Source: Actinomycetota bacterium (GTDB lineage Bacteria > Actinomycetota > Actinomycetes > S36-B12 > UBA10799). Taken from it: 11,805 nucleotides of DNA. The DNA is taken from assembly GCA_003452655.1 (NCBI GenBank), contig DMNR01000144.1:2758-14562 (forward strand). The letters are read 5' to 3'. The position numbers and the translations under genes were made by a program. Below are positions 1-7,502 of the stretch, one piece after another. Below the pieces are notes generated by a model, which was given only the letters and a program-made list of their open reading frames with translations, was not told where the DNA came from and made no database searches. Numbering within the stretch: position 1 is the first letter of the stretch; each line of letters starts with the position of its first letter.

Positions 1-954
1 ATCCTCAGCCGGGCCGACGCGGCTTTGCACCTCGCGAAATCCCGCGGCAGGAACTGTTGCCAGCTCGCGGACCGCCAAATGCTCGACCACGCGCGAGCCA
101 GGTTGGACATGATCCATCGACTCCATGAAGGAATCGAGTCCGACGATTTCCGTGCCTGGGCTCAGCCCATCGTCGACCTTGAATCCGGCGAGACGGTCGG
201 GCATGAGGTTCTGGCTCGCTGGCTTCAAAGCGATGGTGTGAAACCAGCTACGGAGTTCATCGATGCAGCAGAGGACGCCGGGTTACTCAGCACAATCGGA
301 GGCGGGGTGATCCGAGAGGCCCTCATTGAATTTGCCAATTCCGGCGAACCTGGGTTTCTCACGATTAACGCATCCCCATCACAGCTACGAGTACCCGACT
401 TCGCAAATTCAATCCTGGCTCAACTGGCACTGTCTGGCACGTCGCCGACTCGGCTCATCGTTGAGATCACGGAGCAGTCGCTGTTGGGAAATGAATCGGC
501 GATCATCGACAACCTGGTGAAGTTCAATAGGAACCGGGTTCGTCTCTATGTCGATGACTTTGGGACCGGGTACTCCTCGATCTCAACCTTGCGCGACTAC
601 CCGATTTCGGGAATGAAGCTCGACAAGTCATTTAGCCGCCTGTTGACGAGCAACCCCTCTGGATCTATCGCGCACCTAGTTTCAGGATTGAGCGAACTTG
701 CACACCACCTGCACCTAGATCGAATCGCCGAGGGTGTCGAGAGCAACGCTTGCGCCCAACGCCTACTGGAACTCGGGTGGGTTCGTGGACAGGGATACCT
801 GTTTGGTCACGCGGAACCAATGGGGGCAGATCAACCGAGGCTGTCCAATGGCCAGCAGCCGGTCAACGACGCGCGTCCCCACGAGCTCGTTGGAACCCGG
901 TTGGCGCAGCCTGGACCGCAGCGAAACCGTCGATCAGGCGATCATCAGATCTAG
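1..954 (+). CDS. GGDEF-EAL domain cyclic-di-GMP signalling protein (5' end outside window)
   Basis: The frame is open from base 1. Its first residues, ILSRADAALHLAKSRGRN, are the characteristic C-terminal end of a GGDEF (diguanylate cyclase) domain, so the gene starts upstream of the window. A complete EAL phosphodiesterase domain follows, which hydrolyses c-di-GMP to pGpG. The EAL signature is the common variant EVL (glutamate codon at 205-207). The other conserved elements are present: the Asn of INASPSQL, the Glu of EITEQ, DDFGTGYSS, the Lys of KLDKSF, the Glu of AEGVES and the Gln of GQGYLFG. The metal-binding and catalytic set therefore looks intact, and an active phosphodiesterase is plausible. 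Whether the GGDEF half is active cannot be seen. After the EAL domain there is a polar, Arg-rich tail of about 45 residues. The gene converges on secA, with only 13 bases between the two stop codons. Confidence 0.93.
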   Translation: MLSRADAALHLAKSRGRNCCQLADRQMLDHARARLDMIHRLHEGIESDDFRAWAQPIVDLESGETVGHEVLARWLQSDGVKPATEFIDAAEDAGLLSTIGGGVIREALIEFANSGEPGFLTINASPSQLRVPDFANSILAQLALSGTSPTRLIVEITEQSLLGNESAIIDNLVKFNRNRVRLYVDDFGTGYSSISTLRDYPISGMKLDKSFSRLLTSNPSGSIAHLVSGLSELAHHLHLDRIAEGVESNACAQRLLELGWVRGQGYLFGHAEPMGADQPRLSNGQQPVNDARPHELVGTRLAQPGPQRNRRSGDHQI

Positions 955-967
955 CTTCAGTGTGAGC

Positions 968-3754
968 TCAGCTACCAGCGCCGTGGCACCGCTTGAACTT
1001 GCGACCGGAGCCACAGGGGCACGGAGCATTCTTCGGCGTCCCCGCGTACTCCAGAGCACCTTCACCACCGTCAGGGTTGACCGACGCAACCTTGGTTACG
1101 GTGCCGTCAGCCTCTTCACTCGGCGCTGAGTACTCCAGCACTGGCGCGCGGGACGGCGCGAGTCCCGGCGCACTGACCTTGATGGCCTCCCTGGACTCAC
1201 CCGCGTCGGAGGCTTCGATTTCCTCGAGTTCGGCCTCGCCGTCAATCTCGCCGGGTTCACCCGTCGAGACATCCACGTGGAACAGGTACCCGACGGACTC
1301 CTCCTTGATGGCATCCATCATTCCCTGGAAGAGGTCATAGCCTTCCTTTTGGTACTCGACAAGCGGATCCTTCTGCGCCATGGCACGAAGACCGATGCCC
1401 TCTTGGAGATAGTCCATTTCGTAAAGATGTTCACGCCACTTTCGGTCAAGTACCGAGAGGATGACTCGACGCTCAAGTTCGCGCGTTACTTCCTCGCCCA
1501 GATCTTCCTGTCGGCGGTCGTATGCCTGCTGAATATCCTCTTGAATCTCTTCCACTAGGTAGTCACGGCTAAGCCCTGAGCGTCCGCCACCGGAGCGCTC
1601 TTCAAGTTGCTCAACGGTGACACCCACCGGATACAAGGTTCGAAGCTCGGTCCACAACTGCTCAAGGTCCCACTCTTCTGGGTAACCATCAGCTGTGGCA
1701 GCGGTTATCGGGGCAGCAACAGCTTCGTCAAGGAAGGACCGAACCTGATCCTCGAGGTTCTCCCCCTCCAGCACGCGATGACGCTCGGCGTAGATCACCA
1801 AGCGTTGACGGTTCATGACTTCGTCGTACTTCAAGACGTTCTTGCGGATCTCGAAGTTCTGCGATTCGACTTGACCCTGTGCACCTTGGATCGCCCGCGA
1901 GACCATCTTGGCCTCGATCGGAACATCATCTGGCACGTTGAAGCGCGTCAGGAATGCTTCAACCATGGCGGCATTGAATCGCCTCATGAGTTCGTCTTCC
2001 AGCGACAGGTAGAAGCGAGTCTCGCCTGGATCGCCCTGACGGCCTGACCGACCCCGCAACTGGTTGTCGATACGACGCGACTCGTGGCGCTCAGTGCCGA
2101 GGACGTAGAGGCCACCTAGTTCTGTGACCTCTTCGTGTTCGGTGGCAACCGATGCCTCTGCCCTGTTGAGCGCCTCAGGCCACGCGGCTTCGTATTCCTC
2201 GGGAGTCTCGATCGGCGACAGGCCTTGGGCTGCCAGCGCGGCCACAGCCCGGTACTCCGAGTTGCCGCCGAGCATGATGTCGGTACCTCGACCGGCCATG
2301 TTCGTGGCAACTGTGACGGCACCCTTACGTCCGGCCTCGGCAACAATCGTCGCTTCACGGTCATGGTGCTTGGCGTTGAGGACCTCATGTTTGACGCCCG
2401 CCTTACGCAAGGCGTTCGACAGCACCTCGGACTTCTCGACGCTGACTGTGCCCACCAAAACCGGCTGACCGAGGTCATTCTTCTCTTTGATGTCGGCCAC
2501 GACCGCGTTGAACTTGGCCTCTTCCGTTCGATACACCAGGTCCGGCTGGTCGATTCGGATATTGGGCTTGTTCGTGGGAATCGGGACGACGCCGAGTTCG
2601 TAGATCTGGTTGAACTCTGCAGCCTCCGTCATGGCCGTTCCGGTCATACCGCCGAGCTTGTCGTAAAGGCGGAAGAAGTTCTGCAGGGTGATTGTCGCGA
2701 GCGTTTGATTCTCCGCCTTGATCTCGACGCCTTCTTTGGCCTCAATCGCCTGGTGCAGGCCCTCGTTGTAGCGGCGCCCGGCCAGGATGCGGCCCGTGTG
2801 CTCATCGACGATGAGGATTTCGCCATCCATGATGACGTAGTCCTTGTCCTTCTTGAACAGCTCCTTTGCCTTGAGCGCGTTGTTCAAGTAACCGACGAGT
2901 GGGGTGTTGACCGCTTCGTAGAGGTTGTCGATGCCAAGCCAGTCCTCGGTCTTCTCCACGCCCGGCTCGAGAATCCCGACAGTCTTCTTCTTCTCATCAA
3001 CTTCGTAGTCATCGTCACGATCGAGGCGGGTCACCAGCTTGGCGAAGTCTGCGTACCACTTGGGTGACTGATCACTGGGACCCGAGATGATCAAAGGCGT
3101 CCGAGCCTCATCGATGAGGATCGAGTCAACTTCATCGACGATCGCAAAGTAGTGGCCGCGCTGGACCATTTCTTCCTTGGACCACGCCATGTTGTCGCGC
3201 AGGTAGTCGAACCCGAATTCATTATTCGTGCCATACGTGATGTCGCATTCGTAAGCGACCCGGCGTTCCGGCGGCGTCATCGGCGACAGAATGCAGCCGA
3301 CCTTGAGTCCGAGGAACCGGTGCACGCGGCCCATCCACTCGGAGTCGCGTTCTGCCAAGTAGTCGTTGACCGTGACGATGTGGACGCCCTTGCCTGCCAG
3401 CGCGTTGAGATAGGCCGGAGCCGTGGAAACGAGTGTCTTACCTTCACCGGTCTTCATCTCGGCGATATTCCCGAGGTGGAGCGCAGCGCCACCCATGAGC
3501 TGAACGTCGTAGTGGCGCTGACCCAGGGTGCGGCGAGCAGCCTCTCGAACCGTGGCGAAAGCCTCCGGAAGCAGATCGTCGAGGGTCTCCCCCTCTTCCA
3601 GACGTGCCTTGTATTGATCGGTACACGCGCGAAGCTCGGCGTCAGACATTGCCTTGAAGTCTTCTTCCAGCAAATTGACCTGGGCGGTCAACGCCGTGAG
3701 CTTCTTTAGGGTCTTGCCTTCACCGGCTCGCATCATTTTGTCGAAGAGTCGCAC
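968..3754 (-). CDS. secA: Preprotein translocase ATPase SecA
   Basis: This is the motor ATPase that drives unfolded preproteins through the SecYEG channel at the cytoplasmic membrane. The 928-residue protein has every expected part. The N-terminus [12 protein letters not shown] matches actinobacterial SecA1. Walker A is KTGEGKT at residues 101-107, and the DEAD-like Walker B is DEVD at 207-210, followed by [16 protein letters not shown]. Later come [17 protein letters not shown], the [19 protein letters not shown] motif and the helical scaffold with [18 protein letters not shown]. An acidic, low-complexity linker precedes a C-terminal SEC-C zinc motif ([13 protein letters not shown]) that in other bacteria binds SecB and ribosomes. 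The start codon is GTG. No strong ribosome-binding site precedes it, but the N-terminus aligns well with homologues. This is the housekeeping SecA1 rather than the shorter accessory SecA2. It lies downstream of comF, hpf and the regulator in the usual actinobacterial order. Confidence 0.98.
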   Translation of the reverse strand: MRLFDKMMRAGEGKTLKKLTALTAQVNLLEEDFKAMSDAELRACTDQYKARLEEGETLDDLLPEAFATVREAARRTLGQRHYDVQLMGGAALHLGNIAEMKTGEGKTLVSTAPAYLNALAGKGVHIVTVNDYLAERDSEWMGRVHRFLGLKVGCILSPMTPPERRVAYECDITYGTNNEFGFDYLRDNMAWSKEEMVQRGHYFAIVDEVDSILIDEARTPLIISGPSDQSPKWYADFAKLVTRLDRDDDYEVDEKKKTVGILEPGVEKTEDWLGIDNLYEAVNTPLVGYLNNALKAKELFKKDKDYVIMDGEILIVDEHTGRILAGRRYNEGLHQAIEAKEGVEIKAENQTLATITLQNFFRLYDKLGGMTGTAMTEAAEFNQIYELGVVPIPTNKPNIRIDQPDLVYRTEEAKFNAVVADIKEKNDLGQPVLVGTVSVEKSEVLSNALRKAGVKHEVLNAKHHDREATIVAEAGRKGAVTVATNMAGRGTDIMLGGNSEYRAVAALAAQGLSPIETPEEYEAAWPEALNRAEASVATEHEEVTELGGLYVLGTERHESRRIDNQLRGRSGRQGDPGETRFYLSLEDELMRRFNAAMVEAFLTRFNVPDDVPIEAKMVSRAIQGAQGQVESQNFEIRKNVLKYDEVMNRQRLVIYAERHRVLEGENLEDQVRSFLDEAVAAPITAATADGYPEEWDLEQLWTELRTLYPVGVTVEQLEERSGGGRSGLSRDYLVEEIQEDIQQAYDRRQEDLGEEVTRELERRVILSVLDRKWREHLYEMDYLQEGIGLRAMAQKDPLVEYQKEGYDLFQGMMDAIKEESVGYLFHVDVSTGEPGEIDGEAELEEIEASDAGESREAIKVSAPGLAPSRAPVLEYSAPSEEADGTVTKVASVNPDGGEGALEYAGTPKNAPCPCGSGRKFKRCHGAGS

Positions 3755-3852
3755 CCCCGCATCGTACGCACATCGGCCCGGACCTTCAGGTCGTCGGACC
3801 CCATAGCGACTTCTTCTCCCTGAGCGATCTCACCGAAGGTCACTCGCAGTCA

Positions 3853-4227
3853 TTGTCGGCAACAATTTCTCCCAAACACATAGACCATCGCGGAGTGCTG
3901 GTGCATGCTTGCCAGATGCTTGATCAAGGACTGCCTGAGGTGCCAGAGATCGCCGCCGGCACGATGCAGCTTCAGCCAGTTGACGATGCCTCGTTGTGTG
4001 GCGCGATTGCGGCACTTGGCAGTTCCGCCCGCGATTCCCAAGGAACCTGGGTTGCCCGCGACATCGTCAGCGCCAAGGCACGCGCCTACGTCGCACTTGT
4101 TGCGGGTGATCCCACAGCCAAGGTTGTGGCCGCACCCGGAATCGTGGGCAGCGAGAACGACGCACAGGTCGCCGCCGAGGTAATCCGACGCTATGCGGCC
4201 GCAGAACTCGGCCTGATCGCTAGCTAG
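3853..4227 (+). CDS. Small hypothetical protein, divergent from secA
   Basis: I do not recognise this protein. The frame uses codons with the G/C-rich third positions typical of the neighbouring genes, especially from 3916 onward. The product is Ala/Val-rich and mildly acidic, with no signal peptide and no membrane segment. The start is uncertain. TTG at 3853 has a possible GAAGGT 12 bases upstream and gives 124 residues. GTG at 3901 has GGAG five bases upstream and gives 108 residues. The gene lies between secA (divergent, about 98 bases away) and the degenerate response regulator (convergent). Its TAG stop overlaps the regulator's TAG stop on the other strand by four bases. No opposing frame here looks more gene-like. 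Function is unknown. It could be a lineage-specific gene or a remnant. Confidence 0.5.
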   Translation: MSATISPKHIDHRGVLVHACQMLDQGLPEVPEIAAGTMQLQPVDDASLCGAIAALGSSARDSQGTWVARDIVSAKARAYVALVAGDPTAKVVAAPGIVGSENDAQVAAEVIRRYAAAELGLIAS

Positions 4228-4889
4228 CCGATCCCTAATAGACCTTCGCGAGCGGCCTTGACCACGGCTTCGGTGCGAGTGCGGACGCCGAGCTTTTCAT
4301 GAACGCTGCGCATGTGGTTCTTAACCGTGTTTTCGCTGATGTGTAGCTGATTGGCGACGTCACGATTCGGCAGCCCATCGGCAACCAAGGTGAGGACTTG
4401 AAGCTCCCGCTTGGTCAAACCGCCATCACGTTGGCCGTGGTCTGCGCGTCGGACCGCCACTGTTAGCTCGGCGAGTAGCCGCGAAGCCATCTCGCCGTCC
4501 AACGACTTCTGACCTGCCAACACCTGGCGAACAGCGAGCACTACCTCGTCCAATGAGGCATCGCGGCTGATCACGCTGGAGATTCCGAGCCGAATCAGGT
4601 CGACTGCCTCAAAGTCGGTCGCGGGGTCCAGCAGCACAACGAGTTTCGCTTTGTCGTCGGCCTGTAGCGCCGTTCGTGCTACCTCCAAGGCCGCTGCCAT
4701 GTCGCCAGTAACTCCCAGCACGACGATATTGGGAGTGAAGTCAGCCATCTCGGCCGCCAGCAGCTCAGTCCTGCCTGACGACACGAAGGCGTTCACCCCT
4801 ACCTCGTCGCGAAGCAGCGACGCCAGGCCACGCACAAGTAGTGGCTGATGATCAAATATCAGCACACTCGCGCGGCCCGTCGGCGCCAT
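4224..4889 (-). CDS. LuxR/NarL-type transcriptional regulator with degenerate receiver domain
   Basis: This is a 221-residue protein with a response-regulator fold at the N-terminus (about 8-125) and a LuxR-type helix-turn-helix at the C-terminus (about 156-215). The helix-turn-helix part reads LTKRELQVLTLVADGL and later NRDVANQLHISENTVKNHM, a fully conserved DNA-binding domain. The receiver is abnormal. The acidic pair is D13-H14 instead of Asp-Asp. The position of the phosphorylated Asp, in PNIVVLGV, is Gly59. The conserved Thr/Ser after beta-4 is replaced in VVLLD. The conserved Lys of beta-5 is Arg109 in SVISRD. It therefore probably does not accept a phosphate and may respond to a ligand or partner, or act constitutively. 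It lies 31 bases after hpf on the same strand, so co-transcription with hpf is likely. Its targets are unknown, and no partner kinase is in the window. Confidence 0.9.
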   Translation of the reverse strand: MAPTGRASVLIFDHQPLLVRGLASLLRDEVGVNAFVSSGRTELLAAEMADFTPNIVVLGVTGDMAAALEVARTALQADDKAKLVVLLDPATDFEAVDLIRLGISSVISRDASLDEVVLAVRQVLAGQKSLDGEMASRLLAELTVAVRRADHGQRDGGLTKRELQVLTLVADGLPNRDVANQLHISENTVKNHMRSVHEKLGVRTRTEAVVKAAREGLLGIG

Positions 4890-4920
4890 TTCTACTACTT
4901 CGTTGAAAGCGGTGGGCGAC

Positions 4921-5559
4921 TCAGTTAACGGCTTCGGGCGACTCGATACGGATCAGGCCGTAGTCGTACCCGCGACGTCGGTAGACCACGGCCGGAGCAC
5001 CTGAATCAACCTCTTGGAACAGGAAGAAGTCGTGTCCGACCAATTCCATCTCGGTTACTGCCTGCTCGATTGACATCGGCACCGCCGGATGAGTCTTGTC
5101 GCGTACCACCACAGGCCCTGACGCGAAGACCTCATCCGCATCGGCCTGGTAGGTGTCCGTCAATCCGTCGTCAGCTTCCTCGACGGCGTTGATCACAGCC
5201 CCTTCGTCCTTCACTTCAGACGTACGGCGATGGTTCGACCCACCCTTGACGATCTTGGCTTTGTCATGGGCTCGACGAAGTCGTTCTTCTAGCCTGCCCG
5301 AGGCCAGGTCGAGGGCGCTGTACTTGTCAGCGGCACTTGCCTCCGCCCGGATGACTGGACCCTTGCCACGACAGGTGAGCTCGACCTCAAAGGCCCGATC
5401 GGCCAAACGCGGGTTCTGCTCTTTCGACAACTCCACGTCCACCCGTTGAATGGGTTGCCCAAACCGCTCAACGCGGGAGAGCTTCTCATTCGCCTGCTCC
5501 CGGAATCTGGACGAAACGTCGACGTGCCTTCCGCGAACAACGATCTCAACCTCAGCCAT
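4921..5559 (-). CDS. hpf: Ribosome hibernation promoting factor, long form
   Basis: Long HPF binds the 30S decoding centre and dimerises 70S ribosomes into inactive 100S particles in stationary phase or under stress. The 212-residue protein has an N-terminal HPF/RaiA domain (about 1-105: MAEVEIVVRGRHVDVSSRF, then FEVELTCRGKGPVIRAEA and YSALDLASGRLEERLRR). A variable acidic linker follows (about 106-148). The C-terminal dimerisation domain is at about 149-206, with VVRDKTHPAVPMSIEQAV, MELVGHDFFLFQEVDSG and VVYRRRGYDYGLIRI. The ATG start is set by AGAAGGGA seven bases upstream (5567-5574). The position between comF and secA is the normal actinobacterial one. The long non-coding stretch upstream (5560-5914), with a possible terminator after comF, suggests that hpf has its own promoter, as a stress-induced gene would need. 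I could not identify that promoter with confidence. Confidence 0.97.
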   Translation of the reverse strand: MAEVEIVVRGRHVDVSSRFREQANEKLSRVERFGQPIQRVDVELSKEQNPRLADRAFEVELTCRGKGPVIRAEASAADKYSALDLASGRLEERLRRAHDKAKIVKGGSNHRRTSEVKDEGAVINAVEEADDGLTDTYQADADEVFASGPVVVRDKTHPAVPMSIEQAVTEMELVGHDFFLFQEVDSGAPAVVYRRRGYDYGLIRIESPEAVN

Positions 5560-5566
5560 TGCCCTG

Positions 5567-5574
5567 TCCCTTCT
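5567..5574 (-). promoter_or_regulatory. Ribosome-binding site of hpf
   Basis: On the minus strand AGAAGGGA lies seven bases before the hpf ATG. It is one of the strongest Shine-Dalgarno matches in the window and fixes the start codon. Confidence 0.75.
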
Positions 5575-5770
5575 CTCGCCGCCTCAGCGGTCTAACTACG
5601 AAGCTATCGGGTCGGCACCCGCCCGGCCGACCTGGTCTTCGACCCCACACCTGCCTGCTGCAAGTGCCGCGCATTGCTGCGACGTTCACCCGACTCCCGT
5701 GGACAACAGCCATCGTGACCGTTGGCGGGGCAGGACTTACTTCTAAGCCGCACCGTGATCAGACACCACC

Positions 5771-5786
5771 TTGAGTCACGACTCAA
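5771..5786. repeat. Perfect inverted repeat TTGAGT-N4-ACTCAA upstream of hpf
   Basis: Six-base arms are separated by CACG, about 210 bases upstream of the hpf start. The dyad would suit a dimeric repressor or activator site, or a tight four-base-loop hairpin. No T-run follows on either strand, so it is not a classic terminator. A weak -35-like TTGAGT on the minus strand overlaps it. Its function is inference only. Confidence 0.4.
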
Positions 5787-5878
5787 AATGGCGCCCTTAC
5801 GTGGACCGTTTTGCCTGCGACTGGCATCGGCTAGCTGCTCATCGGCCTTGCGGCGATGGGCAACGCAACCACGGACCC

Positions 5879-5910
5879 GGGCGGGTGCCACAGCCCAACG
5901 CTACCCGCCC
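5879..5910 (-). terminator. Possible terminator hairpin after comF
   Basis: Four bases past the comF stop codon on the minus strand, GGGCGGGT and ACCCGCCC can form an all Watson-Crick 8-bp stem around a 16-base loop. There is no U-tract, but GC-rich stems without U-tracts are often proposed as terminators in actinobacteria. If it works, comF and hpf are separate transcripts. Confidence 0.4.
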
Positions 5911-5914
5911 CGCA

Positions 5915-6613
5915 CTAGTCGTCTGTCATCCACTCACCCGCCTGCCTGCCGGAGTCGGATGAGATCCACGGGCGATGAGCTACGACTACTCCAGCGAGCA
6001 CCTGCCCCTGCACCGCACCGACTGCTTGCGAGGCCGCCCGAAGTGTCGCTCCCGATGTCATCACGTCATCAAAAATCACAACGCTTCGACCCTGTAGCCG
6101 AGCCCGCGCTGCAACCCGGACGCTGCCCCTGACATTGCTGCTGCGTTCTTCACGATTCAGAAGCTTCTGCTGGACTGCGTGTGGACGAATCTGCAGCACA
6201 TCTGCCACACGAACCTCAACCGCCGAGTCGCGCATACCCTTGACCGCCTGACGCAGTACGGCGACAACAAGGTCCTGACCTGCCCCCGCCCGGGTCTTTG
6301 CGCCCGAATGCAAAGGAACAATGCAGACTTCGGACTCAGTACCCACCTCGTCGATGCACTGCAGGAGCGCAACTTGTGCAAGCCGTGCCATTACCGCAAT
6401 ACATTCCGGGGAGCCGGTGCGCTTTGCCGCGAGTATTAGCGCCCGAACCGTCGATTCGTAGCGGACTGCGGAATGAGTCGGCAAAGAACCAGCGACCAAA
6501 CGGTGTGGACCTATCGCGGCTTCGACGTCGGCGCGGCATGCGCCACAAAGTAGGGTCTTCTGCGCTCCACAACCACGACATCTTCGATTGAGGATGAAGT
6601 CGGAAAGTCCCAT
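5915..6613 (-). CDS. comF: ComF family phosphoribosyltransferase-like protein
   Basis: ComF proteins carry a zinc-finger motif and a type I phosphoribosyltransferase-like domain. In naturally competent bacteria they are needed for DNA uptake, but in actinobacteria the role is not established. The predicted 232 residues show the N-terminal finger (CRGCG, then CGAC). The ComF-type motif QQKLLNREERSSNVRGSV follows. The PRPP-binding loop is VVIFDDVMTSGATL, with the paired Asp and the TSGAT turn intact. I place the start at the ATG at 6611-6613 (MGLSDFILNRRCRGCG), because homologues begin just before the cysteine cluster. A TTG 48 bases upstream would add 16 unconserved residues. Neither start has a clear ribosome-binding site. 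The gene comes before hpf and secA, as in Mycobacterium and Streptomyces. The chorismate mutase gene ends 96 bases upstream on the same strand. Confidence 0.92.
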   Translation of the reverse strand: MGLSDFILNRRCRGCGAQKTLLCGACRADVEAAIGPHRLVAGSLPTHSAVRYESTVRALILAAKRTGSPECIAVMARLAQVALLQCIDEVGTESEVCIVPLHSGAKTRAGAGQDLVVAVLRQAVKGMRDSAVEVRVADVLQIRPHAVQQKLLNREERSSNVRGSVRVAARARLQGRSVVIFDDVMTSGATLRAASQAVGAVQGQVLAGVVVAHRPWISSDSGRQAGEWMTDD

Positions 6614-6709
6614 GTCTGATCGTGCGCCAGTCGCGCGGGCCACAACGAGCGGCCGACGCAAGGCTGTGGAATTTGAAATTGTTCCTTGGCCTGTGGAAGA
6701 CCGTCGTCC

Positions 6710-7312
6710 CTACGTCATCGCCTCGACGGAAGCCAGCGATCGCTCTAATGGCGCACGACCAACCGCGACGTCAAGAGTGCGAGCGGCAATATCGATGGAG
6801 CGTTGCACCTGCTGGTGCCAATCCGCAGGAATGCCTGCGGCGACCGCATCAGCCAAGCCCGCTGTGAGTCGCTGGGTTGCTTGGTCGATCTCGGGCCGAA
6901 GCTCCTTTGCGAGATCTTTGTACGGACGCACGGGCGGAGGCGATACCTTCCACCGAGACATCAAGTCGTACTGGACCATCTTGGACGCCACCATTTGATC
7001 TCGAATCACGTTACGGGCAAGTTCGGCATCGATCCCTCGAGCCGTTGCCCCATCAACGAAGGCTGACTCTGCCTGCTTCTCCCGAACCGGATCCTCGATG
7101 GGCAGGTTCAGCCGGTACTTGGTGTAAGCCACCTCTGGCATGAGTTCGAGCCGGGAGGCTGAAGCAGTGACGATCGCTTCACTGCGCTCGCTCGCGACTG
7201 CGTGCTCGACAGCAGCCTGTCGAGAAACAGCAGCACTAACCGACTGCTGGCTGAGGCCAGCTATCGCACACGCGGCGAGAGCGGATGCGGCGATGGCGAC
7301 CGTGTAACGCAT
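6710..7312 (-). CDS. Secreted chorismate mutase, AroQ-gamma class
   Basis: This enzyme rearranges chorismate to prephenate outside the cytoplasmic membrane. The mature protein matches the pattern of Mycobacterium tuberculosis Rv1885c, with YTKYRLNLPIEDPVREKQ and, further on, the RDQMVASKMVQY helix and SRWKVSP. Numbering from a possible upstream GTG at 7373-7375, the expected active-site residues are R75 (SRLEL), K86, R98, S131, Q135 and probably R169. The Ser/Gln pair is that of E. coli AroQ-alpha, where the mycobacterial enzyme has Thr/Glu. I prefer the ATG at 7310-7312, which gives a 200-residue precursor starting MRYTVAIAASALAACAIAG. It has a hydrophobic signal peptide and a likely cleavage after VSA or SAA. 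The GTG start would add 21 residues. The gene is divergent from another exported protein. Tyr/Phe biosynthesis genes are not nearby. Periplasmic or extracellular prephenate formation has no settled physiological role. Confidence 0.88.
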   Translation of the reverse strand: MRYTVAIAASALAACAIAGLSQQSVSAAVSRQAAVEHAVASERSEAIVTASASRLELMPEVAYTKYRLNLPIEDPVREKQAESAFVDGATARGIDAELARNVIRDQMVASKMVQYDLMSRWKVSPPPVRPYKDLAKELRPEIDQATQRLTAGLADAVAAGIPADWHQQVQRSIDIAARTLDVAVGRAPLERSLASVEAMT

Positions 7313-7384
7313 CGCGCCCCGGGGTGGTTTGGCGTTGGATTGAATCACCCGAGCAGGATTCCCCGTTTCGCCCACTGCAAACCA

Positions 7385-7396
7385 TGAACCGGTTCA
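7385..7396. repeat. 12-bp perfect palindrome TGAACCGGTTCA, operator-like
   Basis: The sequence is self-complementary over all 12 bases and lies roughly midway in the divergent intergenic region, 73 bases from the chorismate mutase start and 107 from the secreted protein start. Position and symmetry suit a binding site for a dimeric regulator acting on both genes. No regulator is encoded next to it. Confidence 0.4.
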
Positions 7397-7412
7397 CCGC
7401 CACCCGTTCTAG

Positions 7413-7427
7413 TTGCGGCAACCGCAA
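7413..7427. repeat. Inverted repeat TTGCGG-CAA-CCGCAA
   Basis: Six-base perfect arms around a three-base loop, 17 bases to the right of the 12-bp palindrome and 76 bases before the secreted protein start. It could be a second operator, or a hairpin at the 5' end of a transcript. No T-run follows. Confidence 0.35.
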
Positions 7428-7490
7428 GCACGCTTATCGACCGTCAGGTCTGGACAAGCCTTCCGTGACCAAACCCAACCAAGAAACCCC

Positions 7491-7497
7491 GAGAGGA
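7491..7497 (+). promoter_or_regulatory. Ribosome-binding site of the small secreted protein
   Basis: GAGAGGA lies five bases before the ATG at 7503. It selects this start over upstream in-frame codons, and the chosen start also places a typical signal peptide at the N-terminus. Confidence 0.75.
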
Positions 7498-7502
7498 ACC
7501 TC

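Larger units (their letters stand above)
5560..5914. other. 355-base non-coding stretch between comF and hpf, with inverted repeats
   Basis: No reading frame here, on either strand, resembles a protein. Three inverted repeats are visible. GGTCGGC and GCCGACC pair at 5610-5616 and 5626-5632. TTGAGT and ACTCAA pair at 5771-5776 and 5781-5786. GGGCGGGT and ACCCGCCC pair at 5879-5886 and 5903-5910. The last one lies directly after the comF stop and may be a terminator. The middle one resembles an operator or a short hairpin. The first would lie in the 5' leader of hpf mRNA. The region therefore probably holds the end of the comF transcript and the promoter and leader of hpf. Confidence 0.6.
7313..7502. 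promoter_or_regulatory. Divergent promoter region between two exported proteins
   Basis: These 190 bases separate the chorismate mutase (minus) and the small secreted protein (plus), and must hold both promoters. They contain a perfect 12-bp palindrome (7385-7396) and a 6-bp-stem hairpin sequence (7413-7427). I see no convincing -35/-10 pair. The best for the plus gene is TTGCGG (7413-7418), 16 bases, TATCGA (7435-7440), which is weak. Confidence 0.45.

Noticed and set aside
734..1129. An open frame overlapping the ends of the EAL gene and secA
   Set aside because: It is out of frame with both strongly supported genes, has no motif, and does not continue the EAL protein, so there is no sign of a frameshift.
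2135..3067. A 310-codon open frame on the strand opposite secA
   Set aside because: It lies wholly inside a fully conserved secA and is the antisense shadow expected from GC-rich codon use. The translation has no recognisable domain.
5722..6132. A 136-codon open frame on the plus strand across the comF 3' end
   Set aside because: It overlaps comF antisense, is rich in Arg/Ser/Pro as shadow frames are, and has no ribosome-binding site or recognisable motif.
7413..7502. An earlier start for the small secreted protein
   Set aside because: It would place 30 unconserved residues ahead of a perfect signal peptide and ignore the strong ribosome-binding site at 7491-7497.
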